Notes under the pieces: model-generated
Told to the model about the DNA's origin: nothing
What the model saw: only the letters and a program-made list of their open reading frames with translations
Databases searched by the model: none
Translations under genes and position numbers: made by a program
In this document: positions 50,099 through 61,178 of the stretch, in pieces
Layout of the letters: the number at the start of each line of letters is the position of its first letter
Position numbering within the stretch: the first letter of the stretch is position 1
DNA from: Histomonas meleagridis
Taxonomy: Eukaryota; Parabasalia; Tritrichomonadida; Dientamoebidae
Length of the DNA: 64,000 bases
Assembly (NCBI GenBank): GCA_020186115.1
Contig: WSYJ01000157.1
Coordinates: 62,001 to 126,000 of the forward strand
Reading direction: 5' to 3'

Positions 50099-52927
50099 CT
50101 AAATAACAGTGTCAACTATTGATATGCTTAAGTGCGGCATGTTTTCAAGTGTTTCTCTTTCAGCTTTGTTCTTTCTATACAGATAGAACAGTAATACAAA
50201 TCCTGAAATCAAAATCACTCCTCCAAAACACGAAAGCGCTATTATAACACTTGTCGGCATACCGCTATTGACGAATTTCGAATATTTTTTACATTTATCT
50301 TCTAATTGATCGTCAGTTTCGATATTGACTCCTTTCCACATGTCGCAGTTCGATCCGGAACAGTCTTCATCCTTATAATTGTCGTACGAATCCTCTTTAG
50401 GCAGACAAATGCTTATGCTCTCTTTGGGCGCAGTATCAAATACATCATCATTAAATGTTTCTGGTTGTCTATCTGGCAAAGCGATAATGTCCAATTTTCC
50501 ACAATTTTCAAAGATTTTTGTTGAGCTTTTATTGACTTTGTCTAATTTCGATATGTTTAATTCTTTCAAATTGATACATCCTGAGAAATGTCCGTCTCCT
50601 TTAAATTCGGTAACTCCATTAAGTAAAAGAGTTTCCAATGAAACGCAATCTTTGAAACAATACGAAGGAAGTGTTTGAACATTTAGAATTGAAACGCTAA
50701 TCAGATTTTTACATCCTAAAAATGAATATTCACTGATTTCTTTTAATTTCGAGAAGTTGACTGATTTTAATGATGTGCAATATTGGAATGTATTTGTCCC
50801 AAAAATATTTGTAAGTGTTGGTAAATTAAGTGTTTCAAGTGATGAACAATTAGAAAATTCATAACCTGATACAGTTGAACCAATGACTGTTACTTTAGGT
50901 ATATAAAGTTCGCGTAAATTTCGACAATTATAAAATGTGTAATTTTTTATTTCATTTATTTCTTTAAGTGAAACATTTTCAAGACTTTCAATATTATAAA
51001 ATAATGATGAAGGAGAATGTGTAAGTGAATTCATTTGTATGATTTTTAATGATTGACATTGAATCGCAATTGGACCGTATATAACTTTTGTAACTGAATT
51101 TAATGAAAGTTCTGTTAATGAACTACAATTAACAAATGCTGTGTTGTTAATGGTTTCAACATTTGGTATACTTACATTTGTAATATTATAACAATCACAT
51201 AAAAAATGATTACCAATAAGATTAAGTTCGGGTAAATAAAGAATTCGAATTAAATTACAACAACAAAATAACTCTGTTGTGAAACTCTTAAGTTTCGGTA
51301 ATGAAACATTAATTAAATTACTGCAATTATAAAATGCATATGAACCAATTCGTTCAAGTTTTGGTAATGAAATATTTGTAACTTTATAACAATTATTAAG
51401 AAAATAATCGCCAATAATTAATGCATTCGGCAAATTTATCACTTCGACAATATCACATGCATTCGTAAACGCATTTGATCCGATGTATTTTAAATTTAAA
51501 AATTCAAATGTATTCATATCAACTTGAGATATGAAATAATCGCTTGCATTCGTTAAGCTTGGTAAATTAATTACTGTTAAACATTTACAACCTTCAAATG
51601 GATTATTTCCGATATTTTTAAGTTGTGGAAATGTGATATTTTCTAAATATATATTATTTGAAAATGCATAATCACCACATGTCTCAAGCAAAGGAAAATA
51701 AAAATTAGAAACATAAGTCTCACCAAATGCATAATGACCACACGATTTAACATTTGGTAATCGAAGATCTGATGAATCTAAAGCATAAAATGCATAATTT
51801 CCTACGTATTCACAATAATTAAACAATAGAATACCTAACAACTTAAGATTACAAAATGCATAATCATCAATTTCTGTGATCTTAAGATTAGTAAAAACGT
51901 TACTATTGTTACCGAAATCAACATTTTCAAAAGCGTGTTTTCCGATTGATGTAACATTAGGCATATATAGTTCAGGTAGAAAAGTCAAATTAGCAAACAT
52001 GTTATCTGGGATACGTTCCAACTTCGGCATTGATATTGTTTTTAGCTGATAGCATTCAACAATAAAATTACCGTCAGCTGATACAAGAGAAGGTAAATTA
52101 AGTTTCTCAATGCGATAATTGTTATTGAACGCACCTTCTGAAATTCGTTCGACTTTTGGAATGTTCACTTCGCGAAGAAAAAAACATTGAAAAAAGGCAT
52201 ATGCGCCTATGTATACGGCACTTGATAAATTAGCAATTGTCATGTCTTCACATGATAAAAACATACGTGAGGAAACATTTTCTAGAAACGGAAAATTTAT
52301 AGATATGATTGAACAATATTCAAAGACACTATCCCCACAATTTATAAGGTTTGGGAAATCAACGTTCTTTAACATTGTGCAATGGTAAAACGCATAATCT
52401 GATATGTTTATAACATTTGGAGCTATGATTGTTTCAAGATCTATGCACATTTGGAATGCATGTTTCCCAATATAATTCAAAGCAGGCGCTTCAACAGAAA
52501 TTAGCTTGTAGCAATTCTTAAATAAATTTTCTTCGAATCGAGAGATATTAGCAAAATAAATATATTTCAATTGTGTGCAATATTCGAATCCCATAAGAAA
52601 AGATGGGTCATCGTCAATTTCGATCTTAGTTTCTATAGAAATGTTGATCACATTGAGCAAGCTTACGAAAATCATTTTGAGGACATTGCTTTCAACAGAA
52701 ACATTATCATAAACTGAAAAAGAACGAATTTGATGAAGCATGTCATAGACGTTAAAATCATATGTAATTTCCCCACTAAGAATTTCAAATTGTGAGAAAT
52801 CTGTTGAGTTGTCAATATCTAACGCATTATAATATATTTCACGTAAGTTTCCACCGGTCACATGAATATTTTTGTTTATAAGAACTTCAATTAGTGAATA
52901 GGAAAAACAAGGCAAAAACAATAGCAT
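50099..52927 (-). CDS. BspA-like leucine-rich-repeat surface protein (intact)
   Basis: A 942-residue type I membrane protein with no interruption. The signal peptide is MLLFLPCFSYSL. From about residue 105 to 840 there are roughly 32 repeats of 22-24 residues in the style of TpLRR/BspA (INLPNALIIGDYFLNNC pattern). A short Cys-containing segment (DEDCSGSNCDMW) precedes the transmembrane helix (SVIIALSCFGGVILISGFVLLFYL, about 893-916), and the tail is RKNKAERETLENMPHLSISI followed by VDTVI. It is closely related in layout to the gene at 43019. Trichomonad BspA-like proteins are surface-exposed and proposed to act in adhesion. ATG at 52927. Confidence 0.93.
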   Translation of the reverse strand: MLLFLPCFSYSLIEVLINKNIHVTGGNLREIYYNALDIDNSTDFSQFEILSGEITYDFNVYDMLHQIRSFSVYDNVSVESNVLKMIFVSLLNVINISIETKIEIDDDPSFLMGFEYCTQLKYIYFANISRFEENLFKNCYKLISVEAPALNYIGKHAFQMCIDLETIIAPNVINISDYAFYHCTMLKNVDFPNLINCGDSVFEYCSIISINFPFLENVSSRMFLSCEDMTIANLSSAVYIGAYAFFQCFFLREVNIPKVERISEGAFNNNYRIEKLNLPSLVSADGNFIVECYQLKTISMPKLERIPDNMFANLTFLPELYMPNVTSIGKHAFENVDFGNNSNVFTNLKITEIDDYAFCNLKLLGILLFNYCEYVGNYAFYALDSSDLRLPNVKSCGHYAFGETYVSNFYFPLLETCGDYAFSNNIYLENITFPQLKNIGNNPFEGCKCLTVINLPSLTNASDYFISQVDMNTFEFLNLKYIGSNAFTNACDIVEVINLPNALIIGDYFLNNCYKVTNISLPKLERIGSYAFYNCSNLINVSLPKLKSFTTELFCCCNLIRILYLPELNLIGNHFLCDCYNITNVSIPNVETINNTAFVNCSSLTELSLNSVTKVIYGPIAIQCQSLKIIQMNSLTHSPSSLFYNIESLENVSLKEINEIKNYTFYNCRNLRELYIPKVTVIGSTVSGYEFSNCSSLETLNLPTLTNIFGTNTFQYCTSLKSVNFSKLKEISEYSFLGCKNLISVSILNVQTLPSYCFKDCVSLETLLLNGVTEFKGDGHFSGCINLKELNISKLDKVNKSSTKIFENCGKLDIIALPDRQPETFNDDVFDTAPKESISICLPKEDSYDNYKDEDCSGSNCDMWKGVNIETDDQLEDKCKKYSKFVNSGMPTSVIIALSCFGGVILISGFVLLFYLYRKNKAERETLENMPHLSISIVDTVI

Positions 52928-53531
52928 TTTCTATTATCATAGAAAAAGGTTAAGTATTGAAATATTGTGTAAAACCATTAAAATCGCACAAATCTTTTTC
53001 CGTTGTTTCTGATGAGATGAAAACATAACCAAGATGATTTCGTAATCAAATAATGATTTTGGTAATTCGAAGAGAATAAAGACCCTCATAAATTTATTTT
53101 GGATTGCACAAGAAACCATTCATCCAGAAAAAAATTTATTCATAAATGACGATACTTCTTTTTCAAACGATGGCAAAATATCCGTTTTATCACAAAAAAT
53201 ATTCATTTCAAAAAGTTGCACAATGATCATTCAAACGTTACAGTCCTATCAAGATTTGAAGTTCTTGGAACAGATTGAATATTTATCGTATTTTTATAAC
53301 GACAGTTTTTGCTGAAATTGATCGTCTTGACATTCAAAAAACTGCTACGATGCTTATCACAATAATGAGCCAAAAAAAATTAAATGTTCGGCAGAAAGCC
53401 TTCAGTCTCTTCTTTAAATTGCACATAAGGCACTCAAGTGCGACTCAATCCGCTGGCATCGTCACTCACAATATTTGGCACTTTTCACAAAATCACGAAA
53501 TTTTCATTTTTTAATTAAAAAGTTCGCAATG
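52928..53531. other. intergenic, nothing recognised
   Basis: About 600 bp between the BspA-like gene start and the 3' end of the TRAPPC8-like gene. Short open frames (60-79 codons) have no convincing coding features. Confidence 0.45.
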
Positions 53532-56500
53532 TTAATTCTCGATTGGAAGCACATGGAATGTAGTTGTCAAATTAATTGGGTGTTGGCTTGGTCCATCGTC
53601 GAACGCTACGATAAATGAAGGAATCTTATAAATTCCGTAAGCGAAAGGAATGAAGTTAAATATTGCGGTCCAATTATTTTCCTTTGACAACAAAGCCTTT
53701 CTCATTCCTACCCATTGGCACCCCGCGAATTTCGTTTCGCTAGATTTAGAAGCTATTTGTTCATCGAGGATTAACGGCGCCGGTTGTAAGTAAATTTTGA
53801 AGTCGGTTTTTGGCGGTTGTTTCAGCGTCACTTTGCAATTCAATTTTGAGCCCAATTTAACGTTAAATTTATTGTTAATTTCCAAAATCAAGTTCAAACT
53901 TTCAGATTTTGGAATCATTTGGAAGCTTTTCATTGCTATTTCATCACCGCCGAAGTTAAACAACAAAGAAACCTGATTTTCTCCCAAGAAATGTTTTTTC
54001 CAAGCTTCGATTTCATTATTAGTTTCTACTCCAGAGAAAGATATGAATGAAAATGTTTGATTCTTTTGGATAACATTCTTTTGATCCATAATACTTTTCA
54101 ACATTTTACCATTTGAATTTACGAATCCGATTAAGTTCACATTATTAATCATTGAAGTTATTGAACATAACAACAATGTATTTAATGTGTCATTGGGCTT
54201 TGGGAAGAATAACAAATCCGTTTTTATCGATTGCATAACCTTTAAAGTCTTCACCATATAAAATATTCGGCAATCATCAACTACAACAACGAAATGGAAA
54301 TGGAATTTACCACTTTTATCAGCTCTAAGTAACATTTTTAATGTTGTTGATTCGTTAGGCTTTAATGAATGATCTATTTTAATAATATCGAAGTTATTAT
54401 TATGTGATGAAGAACTTGCTTTATTTTTAGATGGTAAAATATTTTCTTTTTTATCTTCAGTTTGTAACCAATTTGATCTATCATAAACTAAAAATGTATT
54501 ACCAGAATCAATTGTAGTATTACCAACGTTTGTAATTTTAATTTGGAATTGAATACATTGATATTCATATATCGAATTCTTAAATCCAATTAATTCCATA
54601 TTTAATTTGGGATAATTTCGTACTGCTTTAAACACTAAAGGTTTACATTCTACTTCTGTTTCGACTAAGCCCCAATAATTCTTTATGAATTTATTAATAG
54701 TAAATATACCTTCAGATAAAGGAACAAATTTAAATTCGATAATTGTTGGCTTATTATTCTTATTATTACCAGGAATATTTTTATCATTAATTTCATTAAT
54801 ACTAAAATGTTTTTGATTATTATCTTTCCCTTCATAATTAGCAAATAAAATAACTTTCTTAAGTAATATATCAAACTTAAAATGATTATATAGTGGTACT
54901 GTTATTCGTACTTCATCTCCTACTCGAACTATTTTACTTGTGTTCATTTCTTCTTTCGAATCACTGTTACTTGACCACATAGTCTTAAATGATATATCTG
55001 ATTTCGAATGTAAACTTAAATAATAATTATAAAAATGCATTAACTTCTTAAATGACTTAGAATCATAACCCCAATATTCTGGATTATTATATGAACATAA
55101 TCGTAACTTACCAACTGTTAATAATGATTTAATTCGTTTCTCTTCTTCATTCGGTTCATATGATTGATTTTTAAAGACGGATAAAAACTCAGTTATAATA
55201 TTATTATGTAATGATGGCATTAAATCATTTTCTAATGATAACATTTCTTTACATCCTTTGATAACACGTGGATATTCATTTAATTGATTTAATGTGTTTA
55301 ACTTATGATACATTGTAAATTGATATAGAAAATGCCAATTGTTCGGTGGTAATTCTTTAAGTACCCATAATGAACATCGTAATGAATGATTTAATAAATT
55401 CGCTTCTTTATACTTTAAACATGCTTTAGCAGTATAAAATAAGCTCTTCTTTTTCGACTTCTCTAAACCTGATATTCGTTCATAGATTAATGCAATTAAT
55501 GCTGTGCGAATTTGTGGATTAAAACTTGAGAATACCATAATGTTATCTGTGGCTTTGATTAATAATTTAATAGCTTCTGAACGATTATGTGTGACTTGAT
55601 ATATCTCAGCAATTAATAATGGTATCATGGTGACAAAGCGTATGTTTTGTGTGGTGATGTTCATGTCATTAAAGACGGAGTTAATTCCGTCATGGAACTT
55701 CTTTTGCATGTTCGGTTGTGCTGATGCTGATAAAGCTGCCATGAATTCACCAAATAATCGAAGGTCAGGAAAGATCCCATTCTTTAATGACATGTAAAAT
55801 TCTTTATACATCGAACGAGCTTCTTTATAACGACCTGTGATCATATATAAAGATGCAAGCTGTAAACGGGTGATCTTCCGCATGGGGATACCCATGTAAA
55901 CGGTCGTCTTGTCGGGCTTTTTGCCTTTTTGAATCCACCCCTTTAAACGGTTTTTCAGCTGCTTAGAATTTGTGATGGTGCTTTCGCATTGTTGAAGAAA
56001 CGGATCAATGTGCATCTTTTGAAGTGAACGAATGATTGGAAGTGAGTCGTTAAGTTTAACCAAGTCACTATCATTAAGATTTTTGCAAAAATCAGGATCA
56101 TCAAAATTAGGATGATGTGAAAAGAAATTGGTAAGTGTGTTATGTGTAGGTGTTGTTGGCGTGGATTTGTTGAATTCAATTGTGACACAGAATAATTCAT
56201 CAAAACTGCCTTTGGGAGGTTTGGAATTTTCTGAAGATTTATCTTGAATAACAATGTGAAGAATAGGAATGGTGCTCTTAAATTCTACCATCCATTCAGG
56301 GAATTTTATTAATTTACGAACATCATCAGCTGATTTTGATGAAGATCCGCCATCTGAAACATAGGCAATACATTGTGGGAAATCACAGAAATCCATGTTT
56401 AAATAGAATTGTGATGAAAATAATTTCCGTGTCATTGAAGTATACCATGGAGGATTAGCAGCATCTGATGATGGATATTTTAAGGTTTCTGGAAGCCACT

Positions 56501-56825
56501 TTTGGACTGGAGATTTTTGTGGTATTATCTTACCACTTTCTTCGAATTCAGGTGTAACAAAGCTTTGTGAATATGCTATTGTTTCATCTAAAACTTCTTT
56601 CTCCATATTAATATAGCGAGCCAAGTCCATAGTTTCTACATCCAAAATTCTAACTGGAGGTTTAGCTTTAAGACCAAGTGCTAAAAAGATATCATTGAAT
56701 GTAACTTTTGAATCTTTGATGATTTCATTTAGTTTATCTTCAACATAAAGAGCGCATAAGGGGGAATATCTGTGTGAAATAAATGTTTCTGGCTTGAAAT
56801 CCCAAAAGATTTCTCCTTGGTTCAT
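53532..56825 (-). CDS. TRAPPC8/Trs85-like vesicle trafficking subunit
   Basis: A 1097-residue protein starting at ATG 56825; the frame upstream has no ATG. The N-terminus (SHRYSPLCALYVED...FNDIFLAL) resembles the TRAPPC8 opening 'FSPxIAVL...FxELLxPF'. A central helical-repeat region (RLQLASLYMITGRYKEARSM, about 330-560) is followed by beta-rich domains (about 640-1090), as in TRAPPC8. TRAPPC8 defines the TRAPPIII complex, which activates Rab1 in ER-Golgi traffic and autophagy. No membrane segment. The family call rests on general layout and short motifs. Confidence 0.6.
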   Translation of the reverse strand: MNQGEIFWDFKPETFISHRYSPLCALYVEDKLNEIIKDSKVTFNDIFLALGLKAKPPVRILDVETMDLARYINMEKEVLDETIAYSQSFVTPEFEESGKIIPQKSPVQKWLPETLKYPSSDAANPPWYTSMTRKLFSSQFYLNMDFCDFPQCIAYVSDGGSSSKSADDVRKLIKFPEWMVEFKSTIPILHIVIQDKSSENSKPPKGSFDELFCVTIEFNKSTPTTPTHNTLTNFFSHHPNFDDPDFCKNLNDSDLVKLNDSLPIIRSLQKMHIDPFLQQCESTITNSKQLKNRLKGWIQKGKKPDKTTVYMGIPMRKITRLQLASLYMITGRYKEARSMYKEFYMSLKNGIFPDLRLFGEFMAALSASAQPNMQKKFHDGINSVFNDMNITTQNIRFVTMIPLLIAEIYQVTHNRSEAIKLLIKATDNIMVFSSFNPQIRTALIALIYERISGLEKSKKKSLFYTAKACLKYKEANLLNHSLRCSLWVLKELPPNNWHFLYQFTMYHKLNTLNQLNEYPRVIKGCKEMLSLENDLMPSLHNNIITEFLSVFKNQSYEPNEEEKRIKSLLTVGKLRLCSYNNPEYWGYDSKSFKKLMHFYNYYLSLHSKSDISFKTMWSSNSDSKEEMNTSKIVRVGDEVRITVPLYNHFKFDILLKKVILFANYEGKDNNQKHFSINEINDKNIPGNNKNNKPTIIEFKFVPLSEGIFTINKFIKNYWGLVETEVECKPLVFKAVRNYPKLNMELIGFKNSIYEYQCIQFQIKITNVGNTTIDSGNTFLVYDRSNWLQTEDKKENILPSKNKASSSSHNNNFDIIKIDHSLKPNESTTLKMLLRADKSGKFHFHFVVVVDDCRIFYMVKTLKVMQSIKTDLLFFPKPNDTLNTLLLCSITSMINNVNLIGFVNSNGKMLKSIMDQKNVIQKNQTFSFISFSGVETNNEIEAWKKHFLGENQVSLLFNFGGDEIAMKSFQMIPKSESLNLILEINNKFNVKLGSKLNCKVTLKQPPKTDFKIYLQPAPLILDEQIASKSSETKFAGCQWVGMRKALLSKENNWTAIFNFIPFAYGIYKIPSFIVAFDDGPSQHPINLTTTFHVLPIEN

Positions 56826-57627
56826 TTGTAAAAAAACCTCCAAAGCCCCAACAAATTTCAATGGGTAACCGTAATAGCTTACGCAACAGTTGTCCTGTAA
56901 ACTATGGAATACATTTTCATATCAGCTGGGTCAAATTTTTGACAGTTGCTTCCCGGATTTTCAATGGTTTTTAATCGTTACCAAAATAAAAAAATAAATA
57001 TAAGATTTCGGTTATTGTCAAAAATGAGAGTGAGTAAATTTTGATACGCCTGAAAAGGTCAATTTTTTTCAATTTGTTTTGAAGGCAATTTTTCCAAAAG
57101 TGTCGCTTAGAAGAATAACTTTTGTCTATATCTCTATATAGAAATTACTTTCCGAAAGTATTTCCTAATTTTAAATTGTATGGCTTTATTTGTGTATTAA
57201 TTTTGTGATATTTGCATTTATTCCCCAAAATTTTCATTATATTACCAAATTTGTGAAATTGGTTACAATATATAAACTATTTAAATCAGTCAATTAATTT
57301 TATATGCTAGAAAAAGTGAACAGGGTGAAGTCATACAAATTTCCGCTTCATGTTAACATGAAGTAAAAATTTGTTGAATAATTTAAACCAATTGTTTTAA
57401 CTATTGATACGCCTATCAAAAAATTAATAGTTTCTAAATAATTCTTTGTCAATTATTTTTAAATTTGAAATGTTTAAATTATTTTTTAGATATAGTTTTG
57501 ACCCTGTAAATTTGTATTTTATAAATTCATATAGTTTTCGTTGACGAAATGACATTAAATTTCATGTGTATTACTAACGAAGAGCTTCTTTCTTCCTTTG
57601 TAATTTTATGAAAGCCGTTTATTTATA
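56826..57627. other. intergenic between divergent genes, with M3 motifs at both sides
   Basis: About 800 bp. M3 for the TRAPPC8-like gene is at 56866-56873 (TACGGTTA on the minus strand), and M3 for the PIG-V gene is at 57613-57620 (AGCCGTTT). The middle part is AT-rich without genes. Confidence 0.5.
57613..57620 (+). promoter_or_regulatory. M3 motif of the PIG-V gene
   Basis: AGCCGTTT matches DRCSGYTD, 7 nt before the ATG at 57628. The same octamer occurs at 40167. Confidence 0.6.
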
Positions 57628-58758
57628 ATGAGAAACAAAAAAAGTTTGTTAATATATGCTCTATTAAATCGATTATTCATATTATTACTCGGGCTCTTTA
57701 TGCACAATATTACACAGGATTATGATTTATCAAATTCCAATTCAACTTTTATTAAATGGGATTCTATTTATTTTGTTGATATTGCAAAAAATGGATATAC
57801 CTTTGAAAACGAACTTGCATTTTTCCCTGGCCTACCGCTTCTAATTAGGTTTATTCATAAAATTACATTTGGATTTTTATCAATCGAGGTGATTTCCCAA
57901 ATTATTCCTTCAATTTTTTATGTTCTTAATTGCCTTGTACTTTATGAGTTAACTATATCTGTAGGATATTCACAACAATTTGCATATAGAACATCGATAT
58001 TTTGGTGTATTTCTCCAATATCAATCTTCACATTTGCACCATATACAGAATCATTATTTTCTTTTCTTTCATTCTTTGGAATGCTAATGTTAACCAAGAA
58101 ACGTTATTTTATTTCATTCCTTTCCTTTTTCTTAGCTTCAAGTGTTCGATCTAATGGATTCATTTCGGCCGGATTTCTCTTTTATGAAATCCTTACGACA
58201 ATGATTACCTTTAATATATCAGCAAATTATAATATTTATACATCATTTATCCTATCTCTTTTAACATTTCGTTTAAAACTTTCGTTTAAATCTTTAATTC
58301 TGTTTGTTTTTGGGTGTTTACTTTTTCTTCCTTCGATACTTTTTAATGTTTATAGTCAAAAGGAATTTTGTCCTATTGCAGAATGGTGTGGTAAAGGACA
58401 TTATCAATATGTGCAAAGTAAATATTGGGGCGTTGGATTTCTTAAGTATTGGAGAATTCATCAAATCCCAAATATTGCATTAGCATTTCCAATTTGTTAT
58501 TTTTCTTTTTCATTTTTATGGAAAGCTAAAAATACAAAAAATGTTGGTGTATTCCCTTATTTTATGCATTTCTTGTTCTTGTTAGTGTTTTCCCTTTTGT
58601 TCGCACATGTGCAAGTAACAACAAGATTGGTGATGGCTGCTTCTCCAGCTGCATGGTGGGCATTAGCTGAATCTAAAAGTAAGTTCGCGATTATATTTTG
58701 CTTGACTTATGCAATAGTAGGAACTTCTTTATTTGTTAATTTTCTCCCATGGACATAA
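57628..58758 (+). CDS. PIGV: GPI mannosyltransferase 2 (PIG-V/Gpi18 family)
   Basis: A 376-residue multi-pass ER membrane enzyme that adds the second mannose to the GPI anchor precursor from dolichol-phosphate-mannose. Family motifs: FIKWDSIYFVDIAKNGYTFE with the conserved WD near the first luminal loop, AFFPGLPLLIR, the segment SPISIFTFAPYTESLFSFLS, and ASSVRSNGF. At least eight hydrophobic segments are visible. Its length is near that of other PIG-V proteins (about 400-490), on the short side. ATG at 57628, seven bases after an M3 motif. Confidence 0.88.
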   Translation: MRNKKSLLIYALLNRLFILLLGLFMHNITQDYDLSNSNSTFIKWDSIYFVDIAKNGYTFENELAFFPGLPLLIRFIHKITFGFLSIEVISQIIPSIFYVLNCLVLYELTISVGYSQQFAYRTSIFWCISPISIFTFAPYTESLFSFLSFFGMLMLTKKRYFISFLSFFLASSVRSNGFISAGFLFYEILTTMITFNISANYNIYTSFILSLLTFRLKLSFKSLILFVFGCLLFLPSILFNVYSQKEFCPIAEWCGKGHYQYVQSKYWGVGFLKYWRIHQIPNIALAFPICYFSFSFLWKAKNTKNVGVFPYFMHFLFLLVFSLLFAHVQVTTRLVMAASPAAWWALAESKSKFAIIFCLTYAIVGTSLFVNFLPWT

Positions 58759-58970
58759 GACCTTTTGTGTATGACGTTAATTGACTTTTTTTAAGTTCTA
58801 AACAGACTTTTTAATAAATTTTGTTTTACTTATGCATAAAAATGCATTCCAATTTATAAAGAATATTTTTTATTATTTTACCATTTTCTTATCGTTAATG
58901 TTTTGCTGTTTATAAGTTCTGACTTTCGTCTGACTTAGAATATGAGGGATATTTTGGGGTGCCCCGGGTA
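58759..58970. other. short spacer
   Basis: About 210 bp between the PIG-V gene and the WD40 gene, same strand. A GC-rich patch (GGGGTGCCCCGGGT) sits just before the WD40 start, unusual in this AT-rich setting. Confidence 0.4.
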
Positions 58971-60089
58971 ATGCTGGGAAGCAAAACGCTTTACCAAAAG
59001 GAAAGCATAATTATGCTCAAAGAATCATTTCACCAGCTATCCCAATTACAAGAGGAATGCAGTCAAGATTTATCGAATTTACAAAAAGAATATTATTTAG
59101 CAAAAGAAGAATTAAAAACTAAAGCAGAAACCCTTTTTCAAATTATTTCTGAATTTGAAAAAAGAACTAACGAGGAACTTGACAAAATTTCTCTTCGTAT
59201 TCATGATCTTGAGTTAATTGCAATATCATCATTTCCGATTCAAAGCCAATGTGTTCTTACATGTTGTAATGCAAAATGCATTTCATGCGCTTCTCACTTT
59301 ATGTGTGTATGTTATGAAAATGGAAACATTGAATCTTATGATACAAATCATTTTTCTATAGTATCATCAATTCAACGAGTTGATTATGGGAAATATACAA
59401 ACCTTGGTGGTGTTTCATTTTTTTATGCTAGTGAAAGATTATATGTTGGTTTTACATCAGGAATAATCATTACTTTTAATCTCCAAGATCTTCATAAAAC
59501 CACAAAACTTGATTACCACAAGTGTGAAATTACATCAATTCATCAATTTAAAGCAAATTTAGCAACTGGCGATTCGAGCGGTTTATTGATAATTTGGGAT
59601 ATTGAAACATCACAGCGCATTATGATAATTCCTGATCACTTCTTACGTATATCTTCAATTACTGATAATGATCAAAATTTGATTATTACTGATCAATCAG
59701 GTTACACAAGTGTTTATGATTCCAATTTGTTTCAACAAATCGAAAAATTTAATGTTTCGAAAAACGTAAAATATATATTTACTTGCGAAAACAAAATCGT
59801 TACAGTTTCAAATGATTTACTTGTGTGGGAAGACAAGAAAGTCATCAAAACATTTGACGTTTTGCATATCGACCAAAAAACTTTATGCGCGATGAAGCCA
59901 CGAGGCGTCTTGCTGATTGGATCATCGGAATCAACAGAGTTAACATTCGTTTTCATAAATTCGTATTTGCTGCCGAAAACAGTAAAAGCGTTGGAATCTC
60001 CGCCGCTTTCAATTTGTTATAATAAATCGAATTTCTACGTTTTGACGAAAGAAGGAAATATTTGTGTTTTAAGGCCAACGAAACAATAA
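58971..60089 (+). CDS. WD40-repeat protein with N-terminal coiled coil
   Basis: A 372-residue protein starting at ATG 58971. Residues about 10-80 form a coiled coil (SFHQLSQLQEECSQDLSNLQ and onward). Residues about 85-372 read as one seven-bladed WD40 propeller with weak repeats; the best are SGLLIIWDIETSQRI and SYDTNHFSIVSSI. Such proteins are scaffolds; no particular family is recognised. An ATG at 58942 is in another frame and stops quickly. Confidence 0.75.
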   Translation: MLGSKTLYQKESIIMLKESFHQLSQLQEECSQDLSNLQKEYYLAKEELKTKAETLFQIISEFEKRTNEELDKISLRIHDLELIAISSFPIQSQCVLTCCNAKCISCASHFMCVCYENGNIESYDTNHFSIVSSIQRVDYGKYTNLGGVSFFYASERLYVGFTSGIIITFNLQDLHKTTKLDYHKCEITSIHQFKANLATGDSSGLLIIWDIETSQRIMIIPDHFLRISSITDNDQNLIITDQSGYTSVYDSNLFQQIEKFNVSKNVKYIFTCENKIVTVSNDLLVWEDKKVIKTFDVLHIDQKTLCAMKPRGVLLIGSSESTELTFVFINSYLLPKTVKALESPPLSICYNKSNFYVLTKEGNICVLRPTKQ

Positions 60090-61178
60090 ATATGCGAAAT
60101 GATTAAATAAAATGCGTTTTGTTCAATTGTATTAAAAAGACTTTATGTTTTTGATATTTAGTTCATGAAATATACTATTAGTTTTAAGTTGTTACATTTT
60201 AACAATAATTTTTCTAAATAAATTTAAAAATTTAATTATAAAATATTACGATTGTATGTTTGATAAATTCCAAAATTTTTTTTCATGTTCCGTAAACGAA
60301 ATTCTGATCGATAAATAAGTTTAATATTCGATATATTTTATCATGAAGGTTATAAATTTGTTAACGTTGATTTTTAATTACTTATTAGATTATAGTCTAT
60401 GTTTTTGTAAATCAAAATAAAATAGAAATGAATGAATTTTAATTTTATGCTCATATAATTTAAATGTTGCTAAAACGTATGTAAGCATTGTATCAATTTA
60501 TTAATAAATGAATTTAAATATGATTAACAGTTACATAGAATGTAAATGCTAAGCATAAATGTATGGTAATATATGAATATGAAAAACACAAAATCAAAAT
60601 TGTAAACATGATTCAAATTATTAATCATAAGTAAAATGTATTTAACTCAGATATAATTTAGCAAATTTAATACTTGTGAAAAAATTAGTGTTGAGTGAAG
60701 ACATCAAAATATTAAATTTTTACACATGCAATATTGAAAAGTTTCATTAATCAATAAATTTAGAAAATAGTTTTGAAAACAATCAATTTTCTTAGAGAAT
60801 TTTCATGTAAGAAAGAATTTAGCTACTTGCAAATATGCACAATGAAATTGAAGAAAACATACTAACCACATCTTATTTATCAGTTATTTGTCCAATTTTA
60901 AAATCATTTTAAGTTTTTAAGACATCATAAAAATCCAAAAATAATATTTATTGACATCAAACATTAAAAAGCATGTTAAATTGTCACCGAGCATTATCTG
61001 AAAAAAGTGTGTTAAACTCCCATTCTAGCAATCAGAAACAGAGACATTGGATTGTGATTTTGAAAACATGTTGAAATAAATTATGTCGATTTTGAAGAAA
61101 TCATTACCAAAAGTCATTCGTATTGTTCATCTGGAAAAAAAAGATTTTTCTACAAAAAAAACTTAAATATTGGATATT
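60090..61178. other. intergenic, nothing recognised
   Basis: About 1.1 kb of strongly AT-rich convergent spacer between the WD40 gene and eL20. I see no open frame of note and no recognisable RNA gene. Confidence 0.5.

Noticed and set aside
53275-53514. 79-codon plus-strand frame
   Set aside because: Short, without recognisable features, in AT-rich spacer; likely chance.
60090-61178. Possible RNA genes in the long spacer
   Set aside because: I could not make out tRNA-like A/B boxes or paired arms; none could be supported anywhere in the window.
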